Source: Chara braunii (lineage: Eukaryota > Streptophyta > Charophyceae > Charales > Characeae). From it: DNA of 33,041 nt. Below the pieces are notes generated by a model. The model was not told where the DNA came from. It did not search any database and was given only the letters and a program-made list of their open reading frames with translations. Position numbers and translations under genes: made by a program. Position 1 is the first letter of the stretch, and each line of letters begins with the position of its first letter. The stretch lies in contig BFEA01000538.1 in NCBI GenBank assembly GCA_003427395.1, forward strand, positions 481,927-514,967. Reading direction: 5' to 3'. Positions 1 to 10,558 of the stretch are shown here, piece by piece.

Positions 1-59
<59 letters not shown>
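1..59. repeat. (AC)n microsatellite
   Basis: An essentially uninterrupted AC dinucleotide run opens the window and is cut by the window edge. Similar CA/GT runs recur at 1182, 15105, 17509, 24303, 29149 and 32893, several of them at edges of the retroelement copies described below. Confidence 0.97.
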
Positions 60-60
<1 letters not shown>

Positions 61-1179
61 GAGGGCACGGACACACACACCGACCCCAGCCTGACCCGTT
101 TTTTTTGCTGATATGTTTTAAATTTTTGCATCTTCATTTTTTTTAAACACCTTATTTCCCAACAAAAAAACGAAAATCATTTAAAAAACAAATGCAGCAC
201 AACTCAGGGACCATATCCCTCATGATAAAAAATGCAAAAAAAAAACTTGCTTTTCTTTTTATTTGCTTTTTAATATTTTGTTTAAATCGAATTTCGTTTT
301 TCATTTTTTAAAATTTTTAAACGAAGTCAAATTCCGAAATAAAAAACATAGGATTGTAGGGTTTTCCAAGCCCTACACCCCCATACATATATATATATAT
401 ATATATATATTTACGTATTTTTAGGAGGAAAAAAAAAGATATTGAGGATTGGGCCTCGTCGGCCGCGGCCGCGGCCGAGATTCTTGGCCGCAGCGACCGA
501 AATGACCGCGGCCTAGGCCGTGGGTGTCACATAGCCTCGGCCCCCCTACCCCTCCTTTCCCACACCCTTTCCCTCTTTCTTTCCTAAAATGCTACACACT
601 TGGGTCACCCCCACTCTTCTCGTAATTGGTCAAGTCGATATAGAAGGCCACCCATACCTTTAGCTCACCTTCATCTCATTCCCTCTAATAAGCCGTTTGG
701 CGCAAAAGGCGAAAAGCGCTGCAACGATGCGCCACCCATCTTCATCGGCTAGGAAATTGGTCTTATCGAAGAAGCTTCTCTTGGTCTCCTCGTCTATCGG
801 AACTCGATGTCTCCCTCCCCCTTCCTTCACACACTCCCCCTCTCTCCTCCTCTCTTTCCCCCTCCTCTTCCCCCCTAGTCGCTCCTCAATCTCACTTGCC
901 CTTTCTTCTGTCGTCTTCTCCTCCCCTTATGGTTATTTGTTGCTCTCCTCTGCTTTTGTCGACATATCGATGAGTGTTGTCAATCGTTTTGATATGAGGA
1001 AGAATGTAGAGGAACGTGACTAATCTAATGTTGATTGTCATAAGTATTTTAAGGAGACCAGAGTGACATTTTGGATAAATCTAATATGTGTCTTTTGTGT
1101 GGGAGCATTGGCGCTGCTCCTTACAGTGCTAGGTTATTTGATTGCTATGCAATTTCATTGAAACACACGCGCCCTCACA

Positions 1180-1181
<2 letters not shown>
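60..1181. other. AT-rich non-coding stretch
   Basis: I see no supportable gene here. The stretch holds T- and A-rich low-complexity DNA, an (AT)n run at 387-410, a GC-rich island at 440-545 and a pyrimidine-rich tract at 540-950. The longest open frame on the plus strand (about 697-1023) opens at TTG, not ATG, and its Ser/Leu/Pro composition simply mirrors the pyrimidine tract. Confidence 0.7.
459..478. repeat. 20-bp perfect GC palindrome
   Basis: The bases from 459 to 478 are their own reverse complement and are built from GGCC and GCGG units. The palindrome sits in a short GC island inside otherwise AT-rich DNA. No function is apparent. Confidence 0.8.
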
Positions 1182-1238
<57 letters not shown>

Positions 1239-1267
1239 GTGTGTGTTTTGTGTGTGTTTTGTGTGTC

Positions 1268-1314
<47 letters not shown>

Positions 1315-1337
1315 GAATTAATCAACCATTCAATCAA

Positions 1338-1386
<49 letters not shown>

Positions 1387-1390
1387 ATCG

Positions 1391-1423
<33 letters not shown>

Positions 1424-1433
1424 CCAACCAATC

Positions 1434-1485
<52 letters not shown>

Positions 1486-1514
1486 CCAACATATCACAAT
1501 CAATCAATCAATCA
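1182..1514. repeat. Compound (AC)n-(TG)n-(TCAA)n microsatellite
   Basis: A run of AC to about 1235 changes to TG-rich sequence (1236-1267) and then to a long run of the tetranucleotide TCAA, with a few interruptions (for example near 1320, 1384, 1422 and 1490). Frames reading through it give Ile-Asn-Gln-Ser repeats that are a by-product of the microsatellite. The same TG-then-TCAA order is found on the minus strand at the right end of the window (32771-33041). Confidence 0.95.
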
Positions 1515-2020
1515 GTGTGTATGTATAAAAAACGAAGAAAAAAAAACACAAAAAAAACGCTTTTGTTCTTTTATCTTTTTTTTTATTATTATATTTTTTC
1601 CTTTTTATCTTTGCATCCGTTATAAAAAAAAAAATCAAAGAAACATGTGCACCATGTTTATCTTACCAGCAATCACAAAAATAGGAAGATTTTTTTTTTT
1701 TTTTTACGTTTATTAAGCTTTATTTTAATATAGTTTTTTTATTTTTTATTTTTTTAAATTAAAAAAAACGTCGAAATCCAAAAAAAAGGGAATGGGGAGA
1801 TTGGGGTGGTTAGATACGTTCCCTGAGGTCTGGGCATGGCGCGATGGGAACGGCCCTTTCTTGTTAGGGTGGTAGGGATGTTGGGGTGGCAGCATGTGAT
1901 TTTCTGTTTACCTGCTGCCATTGTAATTTTTTTGTGTTGGTGCTGAAAACTGGACATCGCTTGGTGGGAACGACCCTTTCCTGTTAGGGGAATATGCAGG
2001 TTGGGGTGGTCAGATGATTC
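1515..2020 (+). repeat. T-rich tract and degenerate minisatellite (period about 120 bp)
   Basis: 1515-1790 is poly-T/poly-A-rich with no gene. From about 1791 a G-rich unit recurs. The block at 1831-1896 and the block at 1951-2020 both read TGG(G/A)CAT..., GGGAACG(G/A)CCCTTTC, TGTTAGGG, then (G/T)TTGGGGTGG. A partial third unit is seen at 1791-1818. The copies are diverged, so the array is old. Confidence 0.6.
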
Positions 2021-3799
2021 GTCAACTTACCCTTTCCCCATGCCTGCGCTTATAGACGTCCAGTGCGTGTTTGGTACGCGTGTTGCAGACTATGCTTTAT
2101 GTAAGGGCAGACAAGGCACTAACCAGTCCGAACGTTGGTTAGATGCTCCTGTACTAATGAAGGTTTGCAGCATGCTGTTGCCACCGGTCCTTGAGGCCTC
2201 CCCCATCCCCCCTTCTCCTTACGGTATGTTTGTTGTGTGTATTACACTGGTGCGGGATGCGGTGTTCTGCAGCTACTTGCTCATCAGGGGTCTCTATGCC
2301 AAAGGTTGTTGGGAGGGCCATCACGTTCTAAGAGAAGTATTGGGCAATCGACTGGCACCTCGGTATGAAAGTTCCTTATTGTGGGCCTGTTGTTTTCTTG
2401 TGGGATGAGAGTGGCAATTACTACGCATGTGGGGGTATTAAGACTTACTCATTTGATAAGAACATGCCTGACGAGGAGTACATGAGATTCCATCTCACAA
2501 CGTGTTTCGACATCGTTGGTCACGAGGTGCCTGACAACTACAAGCTTGTGTCGCTCCACGTCGAGAAGTTCCAAGGTTACGGCATCCCCGCTGCGTCCAT
2601 GCCACCGTTCGACAAGTCGAAGAAGAAGGATGAGTCACATATGGTGATGCTAAGGCCGTTCAAGTTTCTCAAACGCGTTAATTGCTATGAAGTTTCGAAC
2701 CATATCGTGACGATTGACAACATGCTGCAGTTGTCAACTCCCTTCGTGTCGTTCGACTTTGATCTTCAAGACTTCGCAGACATAGTGCGATGTCACAAGC
2801 TGCAGACAATGGGCCAAGCCGTTATGCGGACTACCATCTTTGTTTGCTCGCCAAAGGTGGTAGGTAAGAGTTGTGAGGAGCTGAAAATATTCGCGCAAAG
2901 TAGCAAAAGCGGGGCCGTATCGACACAGACAAAGAGTGTGACAAAGTTCACTGCTCCAATCTAGTTGACGGGTGTGACACTGCCTGCAAAACAAGCACAA
3001 TCACATACTGAATATGTTGCTCGTCTTTCTTTGTCTCCAGTTGTTGGGGCCACTGACCATGAGAATGACGACGAGAAGACAGAGGAGGACTCATACTTCT
3101 GATAGTGGGAAGGTGAGTGGTGGGCTGAGGGCAACGACACGAAAGATACAGAAGGCGACGACTCGGACGACGAACAATAGTTCTGCGATGGTGCAGAAGA
3201 TGAAGAGGAAAGCTTAGAGGATGGTTGGGCCGAAGGCGATGGTAGTGAAGACAAAGAGGATGGTGGTCAGGAAGGCGATGGGAATGAAGAAGAAGAGGAT
3301 GAGGATGCAAGTGACAAGGACGTCGAAGAAAGGGGAGACAACTACGAAGGCGAGAGTGAAGGAGATGAGGGTGGGGCGAACGAGAACGATGAAGGGAATA
3401 GTAGGTCATGGAAAATGCGGGAAGACTATTCCCGGGCCACAAGCGATCACGGCCTGACAGAAGATGACGGTGTGTTGCATGGCACACAGAGATCTGTGTG
3501 CATGCACAAGAAGGAAATGAAAGCTGGGAGAACAGAGGAAGAGAATCGGAGAGAAGCTAAGCTCATCATCCTGCAGGCCATAAAGGAGACTTACAATAAA
3601 TCCTTAGAGGCCCAATCCGCTAAACCAGCAAAGGAAAAGCGTGAACACCCTCGATCTTCCCAGAAACTGAAAAGGAAAGCAAAGGCCAAGGAGACAAAGG
3701 AAGTGGCGGACTCTGGGGACGAAGTGGCGGGGGTTGACTTGCAACATACATCACCTAAGCCAGGAGAGCTGACCAGTGACACTATCGACACCACAAAAT

Positions 3800-4305
3800 G
3801 TTTTTTCCTAGAATACAACGCAAACGATAATGCGATAGATCGGCCTACCCAGATTTTCGTTAACGACGTCAACATACTGCCTAACCTTTCGGCAGGCGTG
3901 CAATACAACCACAGGCCGTTGAACGAGATGTTGGTCACCTCCATCAGGAACGCAATGGAACACTCAGAAAAGCAGGAGTGAGACAGAAACACGTGGATTC
4001 TTGTTTCGGTCGTACAGGTGGAGAAGGAAGGCCGGAACCAATGGAAGCGTTTGAAGCCTGAGGAGTGGGATAATGACAAGTTTGCCTCCTACCATTGGTA
4101 CACCGTCGCCGGCCAACATACAGCGGAGGCAGCAAAGAGGCTGGTCGCTGCTGGATCGCCTGCTGCCTAGAAGTGAAGCGTGCATTTTTGGAAGGCGCGG
4201 GTTGTGTATTTTGACGACGACCATTTGGAGGGGCATGTGTACATCTCCACGTTTGACAACACCAGGGAGACACATGTTATCCCGTTGTTGTTCGAATGGT
4301 TGTGA
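3800..4305 (+). pseudogene. ParB/sulfiredoxin-like nuclease-fold segment (part of the pseudogene)
   Basis: The segment begins with a strand-like stretch ending in VNDVNILPNL, then LVTSIRNAMEHSEKQ, then WILVSVV, then WYTVAGQHTAEAAKRLVAAG. This follows the ParB N-terminal plan: a beta strand with Ile-x-Pro, a helix with Ser-Ile, a Val-rich strand, and the hallmark Gly-x-x-(R/T)-x-x-Ala-Ala-(K/R) helix (here GQHTAEAAKRL). Stops at 3979, 4168 and 4174 interrupt it. In bacteria and phages ParB-like domains are often joined to DNA methyltransferases, which fits what lies downstream. I read the ParB similarity as moderate and cannot confirm it without a profile search. Confidence 0.4.
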
Positions 4306-4961
4306 CTGCTATAAGAGGACTGTGGCAGAATATAAAAGAGTCAAAAAGTGATTGGCATCAGGCGAAGACAGTGGATGAAAGGACTGCACAGCATGACCAA
4401 TATCAAGAGTTCGTACGGAAAGCTAAACGGATGACTCCTGACACCACGCTCTGGAACCAGTCGTTGGCGAAAAGATTTGTGAGGAATTGGTTAAACCTGT
4501 TAAAGACCCTACATGTGTCTTGCGGCGAGCGGTAGGGTGGTGTGGAATCTGGCAGAGACCAGTGGATCAGGAAGGGAAAGCAGGCAAGGCGCCAGGACCG
4601 GGCCCTGATGCGAAGATCGTGAAAGGCCAAAAAGTGTTGGTGCACTACATCCAGTTCAACAAAAGCTCAGTGGGTTTCTATGTTTGCATCAATGATTCCC
4701 CCTGGCAAGCGCATGGAAGGTGTTCGGCGATTTCACATCAAGGGAGAAGGAGATGACCCTCGAGAAAATACTTGCGGGACACGTTGTCGTCACGAGCGGA
4801 AGGGCATTCGTGAAAAAAATGATGAACATGCAAGACCTGTATGTGAAGGTGAGAAGGGAGAGATATATGGTGCGCATGTTTAACTATGTCCTGTTCAAAA
4901 TAGAGCAGAGGTCGGAGGAGGAGTGAAATGACAAGTTTTCTTCACTGGCTATGATACCATA

Positions 4962-6170
4962 ATGAGGCTGTTTGCACCACAAGGGTTGATGACGGAGAAA
5001 TGGGAAGAAACCAAGTCCAAGATTATAGCATACAAGACAATCAATATCCCAAAACGATTGGGCGGCGTGGATGAGGCAAAACTAGGAAAAGGGAATGTCA
5101 GGGGGCACAAGGTGACTACTGCAACATATATGGAGTGTCCGTACTTCCTCAAGCTTTTTGTGCATGAAATTCTTGGCGCAGTTGACTAATTGAGGGATGA
5201 ACCGTGGCGGATCAGGTCAAATGCTCAGCACATAATGTGGGACAAGCGCAAAGATTATACGACCTATCTTCCAATATGCATTGCACCTATGGACGCACTG
5301 CATCCGGCGGAAGATTTAACTCGTGTTGTGAGGAAGTTGAGCTGTCACCTTGCAGTGTTCTACTTGCCTCCGTTAAAAAATCTCGACGCATGGAATAAAC
5401 AAAGATTTCACGAGCTCCACCAAATGATAACGGTGTTATGTGGGACACATTGAGCACTAATCATATTCAGTGCATTGAACGGCGAGGAAACGGTCCTGAG
5501 AAACGTGTTCAAGTGAGTGGGTGTGAGAGTTTTTCCAGGGCGCTGGCGCCATTATAGCGAAGCGGCATCATCTTGCACCGAAGTTGGAAACCTTCCGTTG
5601 AGAGGGCGCGACTTCATGACCATAGTGCTGCACGATACAGACAATGATTTAAAAAAGGTCACGTTCACAAAGTCTCGTGAGAACATGCTCTTCGACACGC
5701 ATTACGTAGAGGCGTTATTTGTCCGATGTACAAAAGAGGCAATCGGTGTGCGAGGCGATAGGAAACCCATGTACGGAATATGGAAAAGGGAACCAATAAA
5801 GATGACAGACTTGTGCACCTATTTTTTGAAGGAGGGGGAGGGTATCCTGTTATTGGGCAACGTGCAGGCGGGATCAATGTAGGACTTGCCTCGCTAAGGG
5901 CGCCATGTCGGCGCATGCGATGGTTCATCAAACATGATGGAGTACTCCTCGCTGTTTATCGATCGTCGCGTCCACAATCCGGATAGCAAGTGTCACTTCA
6001 AACAACCCAAACCTTGACATCGTGCGGACCGAGACATGTTCCTGAAGCTCGGCCAGAAGAGAGACTCTTTGCGGAGGTATTTGTTCTGCAATGCACCCGT
6101 AACACGAACTGATGCGGATTATCTGCACTGTAGGGTGATAGCGATTGCAAGGATATCACAATGTCAAACG
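4962..6170 (+). pseudogene. Divergent class-I (beta-group) DNA methyltransferase-like segment
   Basis: Read in frame 3, with stops at 5187, 5451, 5514, 5880 and 5895. A hydrophobic strand ending in YLPPL (5361-5375) sits where N6/N4 methyltransferases carry their catalytic (D/N/S)PP(Y/F/W) motif IV. A later strand ILLLGNVQAG (5845-5874), followed by GRHV and an Asp-Gly-Ser turn (about 5898-5925), resembles motif I and the acidic SAM-ribose contact at the end of the next strand. Motif IV before motif I is the beta-group order. Neither motif is canonical, so the ancestor may already have been inactive or may belong to another Rossmann family. An upstream stretch with LRGRDFMTIVLHD is well formed but not recognised. 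Confidence 0.3.
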
Positions 6171-7229
6171 CAGTGCAATTAAGATATTTCTGGGGCGGTA
6201 TGAACACCTGTGGTTTGAAAAGAAGTGAGACAAAATTGATGCCAAGGTATACTACGAGGTAATGGGTGTTGGAGAGCAGTTCGACATTATGGACAATGAG
6301 GAGGAAACAGAGGATGACGAGATTGATCTCCCATTGTCCGGTGCATATCACAATGCAGTGAGAGACGAAACACCTTCGCTGTCTGTTTTGGGTGTTCAAC
6401 AAACGATGGAGGAAGATGTCCGCGGCACTGTCGCAAGTACAAGGGTTGAGAATGCGATGCGCGAAACAATGTCAAACACAGGTGGTGCAATGGAAGGCAC
6501 CCCATCCAAGGTGCAGCAGACGGCGAGGCATGGAAACAAGGAATCCGTGGACGACCCTGATGGGATGGACATAGAGGATAATCACCTCTTTGACATCCCG
6601 GATGACGCCCTTAAAAAGCTTGCACCAGGCGATAATATATCATATGACATGAAGGACTCGAGATGAAAGGAGGACCTCACTTTCTGGACACAAAGTGCAA
6701 AGAGTCATATGATCACGAGTGGGGGCATCACATCATATAGCATCCATGTCTTTCCGAGCCATGTGTGATTGATGGCAGATGGCACATTACTATCCGAATG
6801 GGTGGGAAATGGGTGTTCAGGGAAAGAGTCCTCAGGAGCGGGTTTTATAAGATTGCGAAGGACAACTTGTTTACCCGTGTGAGGCAGACGAACAAAGATG
6901 CACCGGACCAAAGAATATGAGACAAAGTGAACTCGTTGTTCGAATTTCTGCGTGAACATCACCTTCTCAAGCATTGCGCTGCGTTTTACGACAACAAGTA
7001 GACTCCGTCGTACGGAGGTGTCATATAGTCTGTGGACTATCGTGCAATGGATTGTATGTACGAGAGCAACATACTTGTAGGATGCGGTCAAGGCACTGAG
7101 GGACACACAGGTAAAAGGAAGCAGATCGATTCAGCAACAGCACGAGCTGGTGGCGATGTCGGCGCGAATACCCTTACATGGGTATCCGCCCTGGTTTTTG
7201 CAGATGGCAGGGGAAATGGTTTGATCAAA

Positions 7230-7609
7230 GTAAGCAGTGCGAGGCACGACCGCGTCCAGGGCCCGCTTTGGTTAAGCTAGGAGGTGTGTGGGCGCGCAGT
7301 TTTAAGGCGCGGGTGTGATTGTTTTTTTGATTGAGTGAGCGACCGGTCTGGTCGATCGACCCGGACCGTGTTGCGGATTTGATTAAGGGGTAAAAGTTGT
7401 TTTTGGTTGGCACGCGCGACCTGCGGTAGGACTGGCGCATAGGATGGCGTGCGGGACAGCCACGACGCGGTCGAGGAAAGCCGACGTGTGGTGCCCAGTG
7501 ACGGCATGCTGGTTGTAGGTAGAAAAAGGAGGTTTAGGCTGTTCTTCCCAGGCCGAGGCGCCGCGCGGTACCACTTCATATTGGAATCCACGCCTAGTTG
7601 TCTCAGGCT
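7230..7609. other. GC-rich non-coding stretch with nested palindrome
   Basis: No gene is supported. A perfect 12-bp palindrome (GGTCGATCGACC, 7350-7361) is enclosed by a further complementary pair, CGGTC at 7344-7348 and GACCG at 7364-7368. Confidence 0.55.
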
Positions 7610-7676
7610 TGGGCTTAGCCCTATAGGTTACGGTGTTGGACTATTGCTATGAAGGTTCAGGGATCGAGCCTGGCGG
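7610..7676 (+). tRNA. tRNA-like relic or SINE head with A and B boxes
   Basis: From 7616 the sequence follows a tRNA from position 8 onward: TAGCCCTATAGGTTACGG (A-box region, usual form TRGCNNAGYNGG), then GTTGGACT as at an anticodon arm, then GGGATCGAGCC (7660-7670), close to the pol III B box GGTTCGANTCC but one base short. A CAGG/CCTG stem encloses a 7-base loop at 7658-7672. I cannot pair the acceptor ends and the anticodon stem is poor, so this is a pseudogene or the head of a tRNA-derived SINE, not a working tRNA. Confidence 0.45.
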
Positions 7677-7972
7677 ACGTCGGCGCAGCGGCGGCGGAGC
7701 GTCATGAAGGAAACTGAGGGGGTTGAGGGCCTGACGGGGCTATCCCCCTTTGGCTTTGTTAGTCGGCGCGGCAATGGACCCGACCCACGGGACCGGTAGG
7801 GCATCAGCAGCCCCCGCATCTTGTTCATGATTTTTCTTATGTTATTTTATTCTTGTTAATTTTTATTTACTACTTTTATTATTATCCACGGTCCCGTTTT
7901 GATTCGGGGCGCGGTACTGCGGCAGGTTGTTCGAATTTTGGAGAGCCATGGGTGGGGTACTACCGCGGCTAG
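7677..7972. other. Spacer between the tRNA-like and U6-like sequences
   Basis: The spacer is GC-rich to about 7820, then AT-rich (7829-7885). No supported gene is visible. Immediately upstream of the U6-like sequence I see no TATA box or plant-type upstream sequence element at the expected distance. Confidence 0.5.
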
Positions 7973-8064
7973 GTCCTTCGGGACATCTGTAAAAATTGGA
8001 ATGATACAGAGAAGATCTACATTGGCCACTGCGCAAGGGTGGTGCGCAGAGATCTAAAATGAAC
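7973..8064 (+). ncRNA. U6 snRNA-like sequence, copy 1 (probable pseudogene)
   Basis: The sequence opens with the U6 5' stem-loop (GTCC-TTCG-GGAC, 7973-7984). It continues with AAAATTGGAATGATACAGAGA, given here in two parts (AAAATTGGAA, then TGATACAGAGA). The invariant ACAGAGA box lies at 8006-8012. CTGCGCAAGG follows, as in the U6 internal stem-loop, and then GCGCAGAGATCTAAAATG, matching the U6 3' part. The AGC triad downstream of ACAGAGA is replaced by TAC, which should destroy U2/U6 catalytic pairing. In the internal stem-loop region CTGCGC and GCGCAG pair perfectly. With no promoter visible, a pseudogene is most likely. The overall resemblance to U6 over about 90 bases is strong. Confidence 0.75.
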
Positions 8065-8171
8065 CCAGACGCAGGTCGCGCCAGGTGCGTACGAGCTAAG
8101 GAGGATGGAACGGGCAGAGAGGCCGAGCAACCGTTGTTATCGCCTCGGGGCATTACCCCGGCCAAAGTTTT

Positions 8172-8265
8172 GCGGGGCAACCGTTAGGGACTAGAACGAT
8201 ATAGAGGATGCTGGTAGTGCCGCGGTACGACAGGGGAGGCAACACGCATAAAGCGAAAGAGGTTT
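8172..8265 (+). ncRNA. U6 snRNA-like sequence, copy 2 (degenerate)
   Basis: About 200 bp after copy 1, the stretch GGGACTAGAACGATATAGAGG (in parts: GGGAC, AGAACGATATAGAG) matches the U6 segment leading into the ACAGAGA box, with C to T and A to G changes in the box (8201-8207). After a garbled middle, ACACGCATAAA (8242-8252) followed by GCGAAAG matches the conserved U6 3' region. Both ends line up with U6 at about the right spacing, so chance similarity is unlikely. It is more decayed than copy 1. Confidence 0.55.
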
Positions 8266-8846
8266 TTGGGTTTTCTTTTATTCTCGTTACATTGGATCCC
8301 TCGCAGGCGTACGACGCGCGCTGGTGCGTTATCAAGTTGAGTTGCGTTCTCGGGTTGAAGTATAACGCTGGTTGACGACAACAGGCGGGCCGAAAGGGCA
8401 ACGGGGTAGTAAGGGAGGAACCCGGACGGGTTCCACGTCGGGGTACATTCGGAGGTGGAATAGTAGAGCGATGGAGGAGATGGGAAATGGCGGGCAAAAG
8501 ACCGCGAAGCTTGCACGACCCTAGACGGAATCAGGCCGGGGAGGAATCGTCTCGGGGGGGTTTGGGCCAAGGCGAGAGTGATGGCGGGCGCAGTTTTGGG
8601 GTTAGATTAGCGAAGTGAGGGCTAGTAAGAAAAGTTAGTGCGCCGGGTGCGTGCGTAGCAACGGGAGAAGAGGAAATAAATGTATGCTGCTCGTTTCCGA
8701 GTAGGATCCGGCAGAAGAAGATCCACGACACGGGTTTTCAGGGGCCGAGAGTATGATAGAGATGTTAGTTTGGCCTAAAGTTTAGTGGGTTGCTTGGGGT
8801 TAGTGCTGGGGACTGCGCTCAGGTGGAGAGTCGTTATAAAGTGATA
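8266..8846. other. Non-coding stretch
   Basis: No gene is supported. Minus-strand open frames of up to 128 codons overlap each other and have no recognisable composition or domains. Confidence 0.5.
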
Positions 8847-8876
8847 TGAATCTTCCCGCGTTTTGGGGAAGATTCA
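8847..8876. repeat. Perfect 11-bp hairpin
   Basis: TGAATCTTCCC (8847-8857) is exactly complementary to GGGAAGATTCA (8866-8876), with an 8-base loop GCGTTTTG. No T-run follows, so a terminator is not indicated. It may be a small foldback or a processing signal. Confidence 0.85.
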
Positions 8877-10558
8877 CCCTTTGTTTACCCACTTAGTGAA
8901 GGCAACTTATATCGCACAGTCAAATCCAAAGAGGGTGCGGGAAATGGACACATAGGAGAGATTGGGAAGGGGAAGAGAGATGCAGTAGAAACGAAACTTA
9001 CCTCGTAGACTGCGAGGACGGGACAACTGCGATTCGTTGGAGGTGCTACTCCCGGCGCTCATCTTTACCTCTTAGACCGTGTCGGCTCTGACGATAGCAG
9101 CACCCTTGCGGCGCGGCTCGAAGTCAGCGGCCTACCCGCAATTGGCCTGCTGGAGGGGCGGCCGCCGTTTTTCTTTTGCTCTCTTCCTCCCTCGATATTC
9201 TGATCTGGCCCGTAATAGCGACCAGGTACATGCCCGACCTAAGCTAGTGGCCAAGAGCGTATGCGTAGAGGGAAGGTAGAGGGAAAGCAATCTGACAGAC
9301 AATTCTCCAGCCTGAGGCATCTGGAGCAATCAATGCTTATCAGAGGTCCTTTTTTTTGGCCAAACGAAAGGCTTGTGAGCTGGTTGTGGCGTGATACAGG
9401 TCGGCGTTGTGACTGCAAGGAATGAATACTACTGAGGCCGGTAAGTTATTTGCCTCCTCCGCTGTTGTGGTGACTCTGCATGTGGCTACATAGCAGTGGC
9501 CTTGTCTGTGTTTTCTTGGCACGAGCTATGAGCTGGCGGGCTGTCCGTAGGGAGCAAAACCGAGAGGGGTCAGGACTGAGGAGAAGGGGAGGCAAGGGAA
9601 AGGGGCAGGCTACGAGTCCGGGGACTTGCCTCTTCGGCCGGCTGCAGTGCACCCCAACGTATAACGTGGTGAGAGGTGGATTGTGGGACAATAAGCTGCC
9701 TGCAGACCGGCGTGGGGTACGACAGGTTGGGCTACACGATCTTTTGCTATTGAGGTGTAGTGTGACGAGTCGTTGATGTGCCATTGACAACGCTACGTAT
9801 TGTTGCTGACTGTTGCTGGCCGCGCGAGCTGCACATGCAATGTTAACTGGGCACGAACTTGGTTGTTGCATACTATCGCATATCGCTACGGCTGGTTGTT
9901 GTCTACTACAGCCTGCTGTGCAGCGGTCGTTGGGCCCCGAGGAATGACTGAGTCTGGGAAGGAAGGGGTGTTGCTGCAAACTAGAGGGTCGCCAACGGAG
10001 GGTCAGTCCAGCAAGGTGACTTCAGTTTGACCGAGCCGCTGTACATTCTGGCCGCCATTGCGGGGCCCTCAGGCGCATTAAGGTATCAAGGCCCTCTCAT
10101 GCGAGTCTGAGCGCACCATTCTTGGATTTGAGAGACTCAAACTTTCTCCTTCTGCCCTTCTTCCTCTAGGTCTAGTCCGTTGGTTCTGAGAGGAAGGCGG
10201 CAGGCGGGATTGCAACCTGTAATCTGCGCCAAGGCCTCTGTGGGAGCTTCGCCCCACCGATTGCGGGAGCTCTGCCGGAGCTAAGGAGGAGTTCTAGAGG
10301 CAGGGAACTGAGAGGTAATCATTGTTTCCCTTATCTATATCTCTTTCTATGACTTGGCTGAGTGTACTGCATGCATCCTGTACCTGAATTTGAGTTTGAC
10401 TTTCAGGACATAAATGAGGCTAAGTAAAGGAATGCATGTGCAATCTCAGTTTCAGAGTTGTTGACTGCCTGAAGGCAGATTGTGAACAAAGGGGAACTGC
10501 ATCTGGGGGAAGGGTGGGAGAAAGGCAGTTTTGCTTGAGATTGAAAGGGTCTTATAGG
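8877..10558. other. Long stretch without a recognised gene
   Basis: It is GC-balanced DNA with scattered short open frames on both strands that overlap each other (for example a 177-codon minus frame at 9446-9979). None has recognisable domains. A purine/pyrimidine change near 10150-10320 and a possible splice-like GAGGTAATC near 10311 are too weak to call an exon. Confidence 0.5.

Larger units (their letters stand above)
2329..7229 (+). pseudogene. Large decayed gene with ParB-like and DNA-methyltransferase-like segments
   Basis: One long protein, well over 1000 residues, can be followed through the plus strand, broken by stops and frameshifts. Frame 1 runs from about 2329 (recognisable from 2365) to 4305 with stops at 2962, 3097, 3100, 3178, 3979, 4168 and 4174. 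It then shifts to frame 3 (4306-4480), frame 2 (4480-4710), frame 1 (4715-4926) and frame 3 (4962-6170). After that come frame 1 (6181-6666) and frame 3 (6780-7229). The order is an N-terminal segment of about 200 residues (unrecognised), a linker of about 110 residues dominated by Asp/Glu/Gly, a basic Lys/Arg patch, a ParB-like segment, a coiled Lys/Glu-rich stretch, a methyltransferase-like segment, and an acidic disordered tail. No introns are needed to follow it, which would suit a mobile-element ORF or a retrocopy. The true start is not visible. The existence of a single decayed reading path is fairly clear; the function is inference. Confidence 0.55.

Noticed and set aside
697-1023. 108-codon open frame
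   Set aside because: It opens at TTG rather than ATG and its Ser/Leu/Pro content follows from a pyrimidine tract.
1071-1716. Protein-coding genes made of Ile-Asn-Gln-Ser or Cys-Val repeats
   Set aside because: These are translations of TCAA and TG microsatellites. The same holds for the frames at 15000-15410, 17250-17846 and 32755-33038.
2281-2340. Possible hammerhead core (CUGAUGA on the minus strand)
   Set aside because: No properly placed GAA after a stem II, and no stem I or III. The same motif near 20238 lies in ORF1 coding sequence and also lacks the rest of the fold.
3415-4305. Bacterial plasmid partition gene (contamination)
   Set aside because: The ParB-like segment sits in a long frame with an acidic linker, no neighbouring ParA and no ribosome-binding sites, between eukaryotic repeats and U6-like sequences.
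8153-8570. Overlapping minus-strand ORFs of 114-128 codons
   Set aside because: They overlap each other and the U6-like copy 2, use mixed frames and show no recognisable domain.
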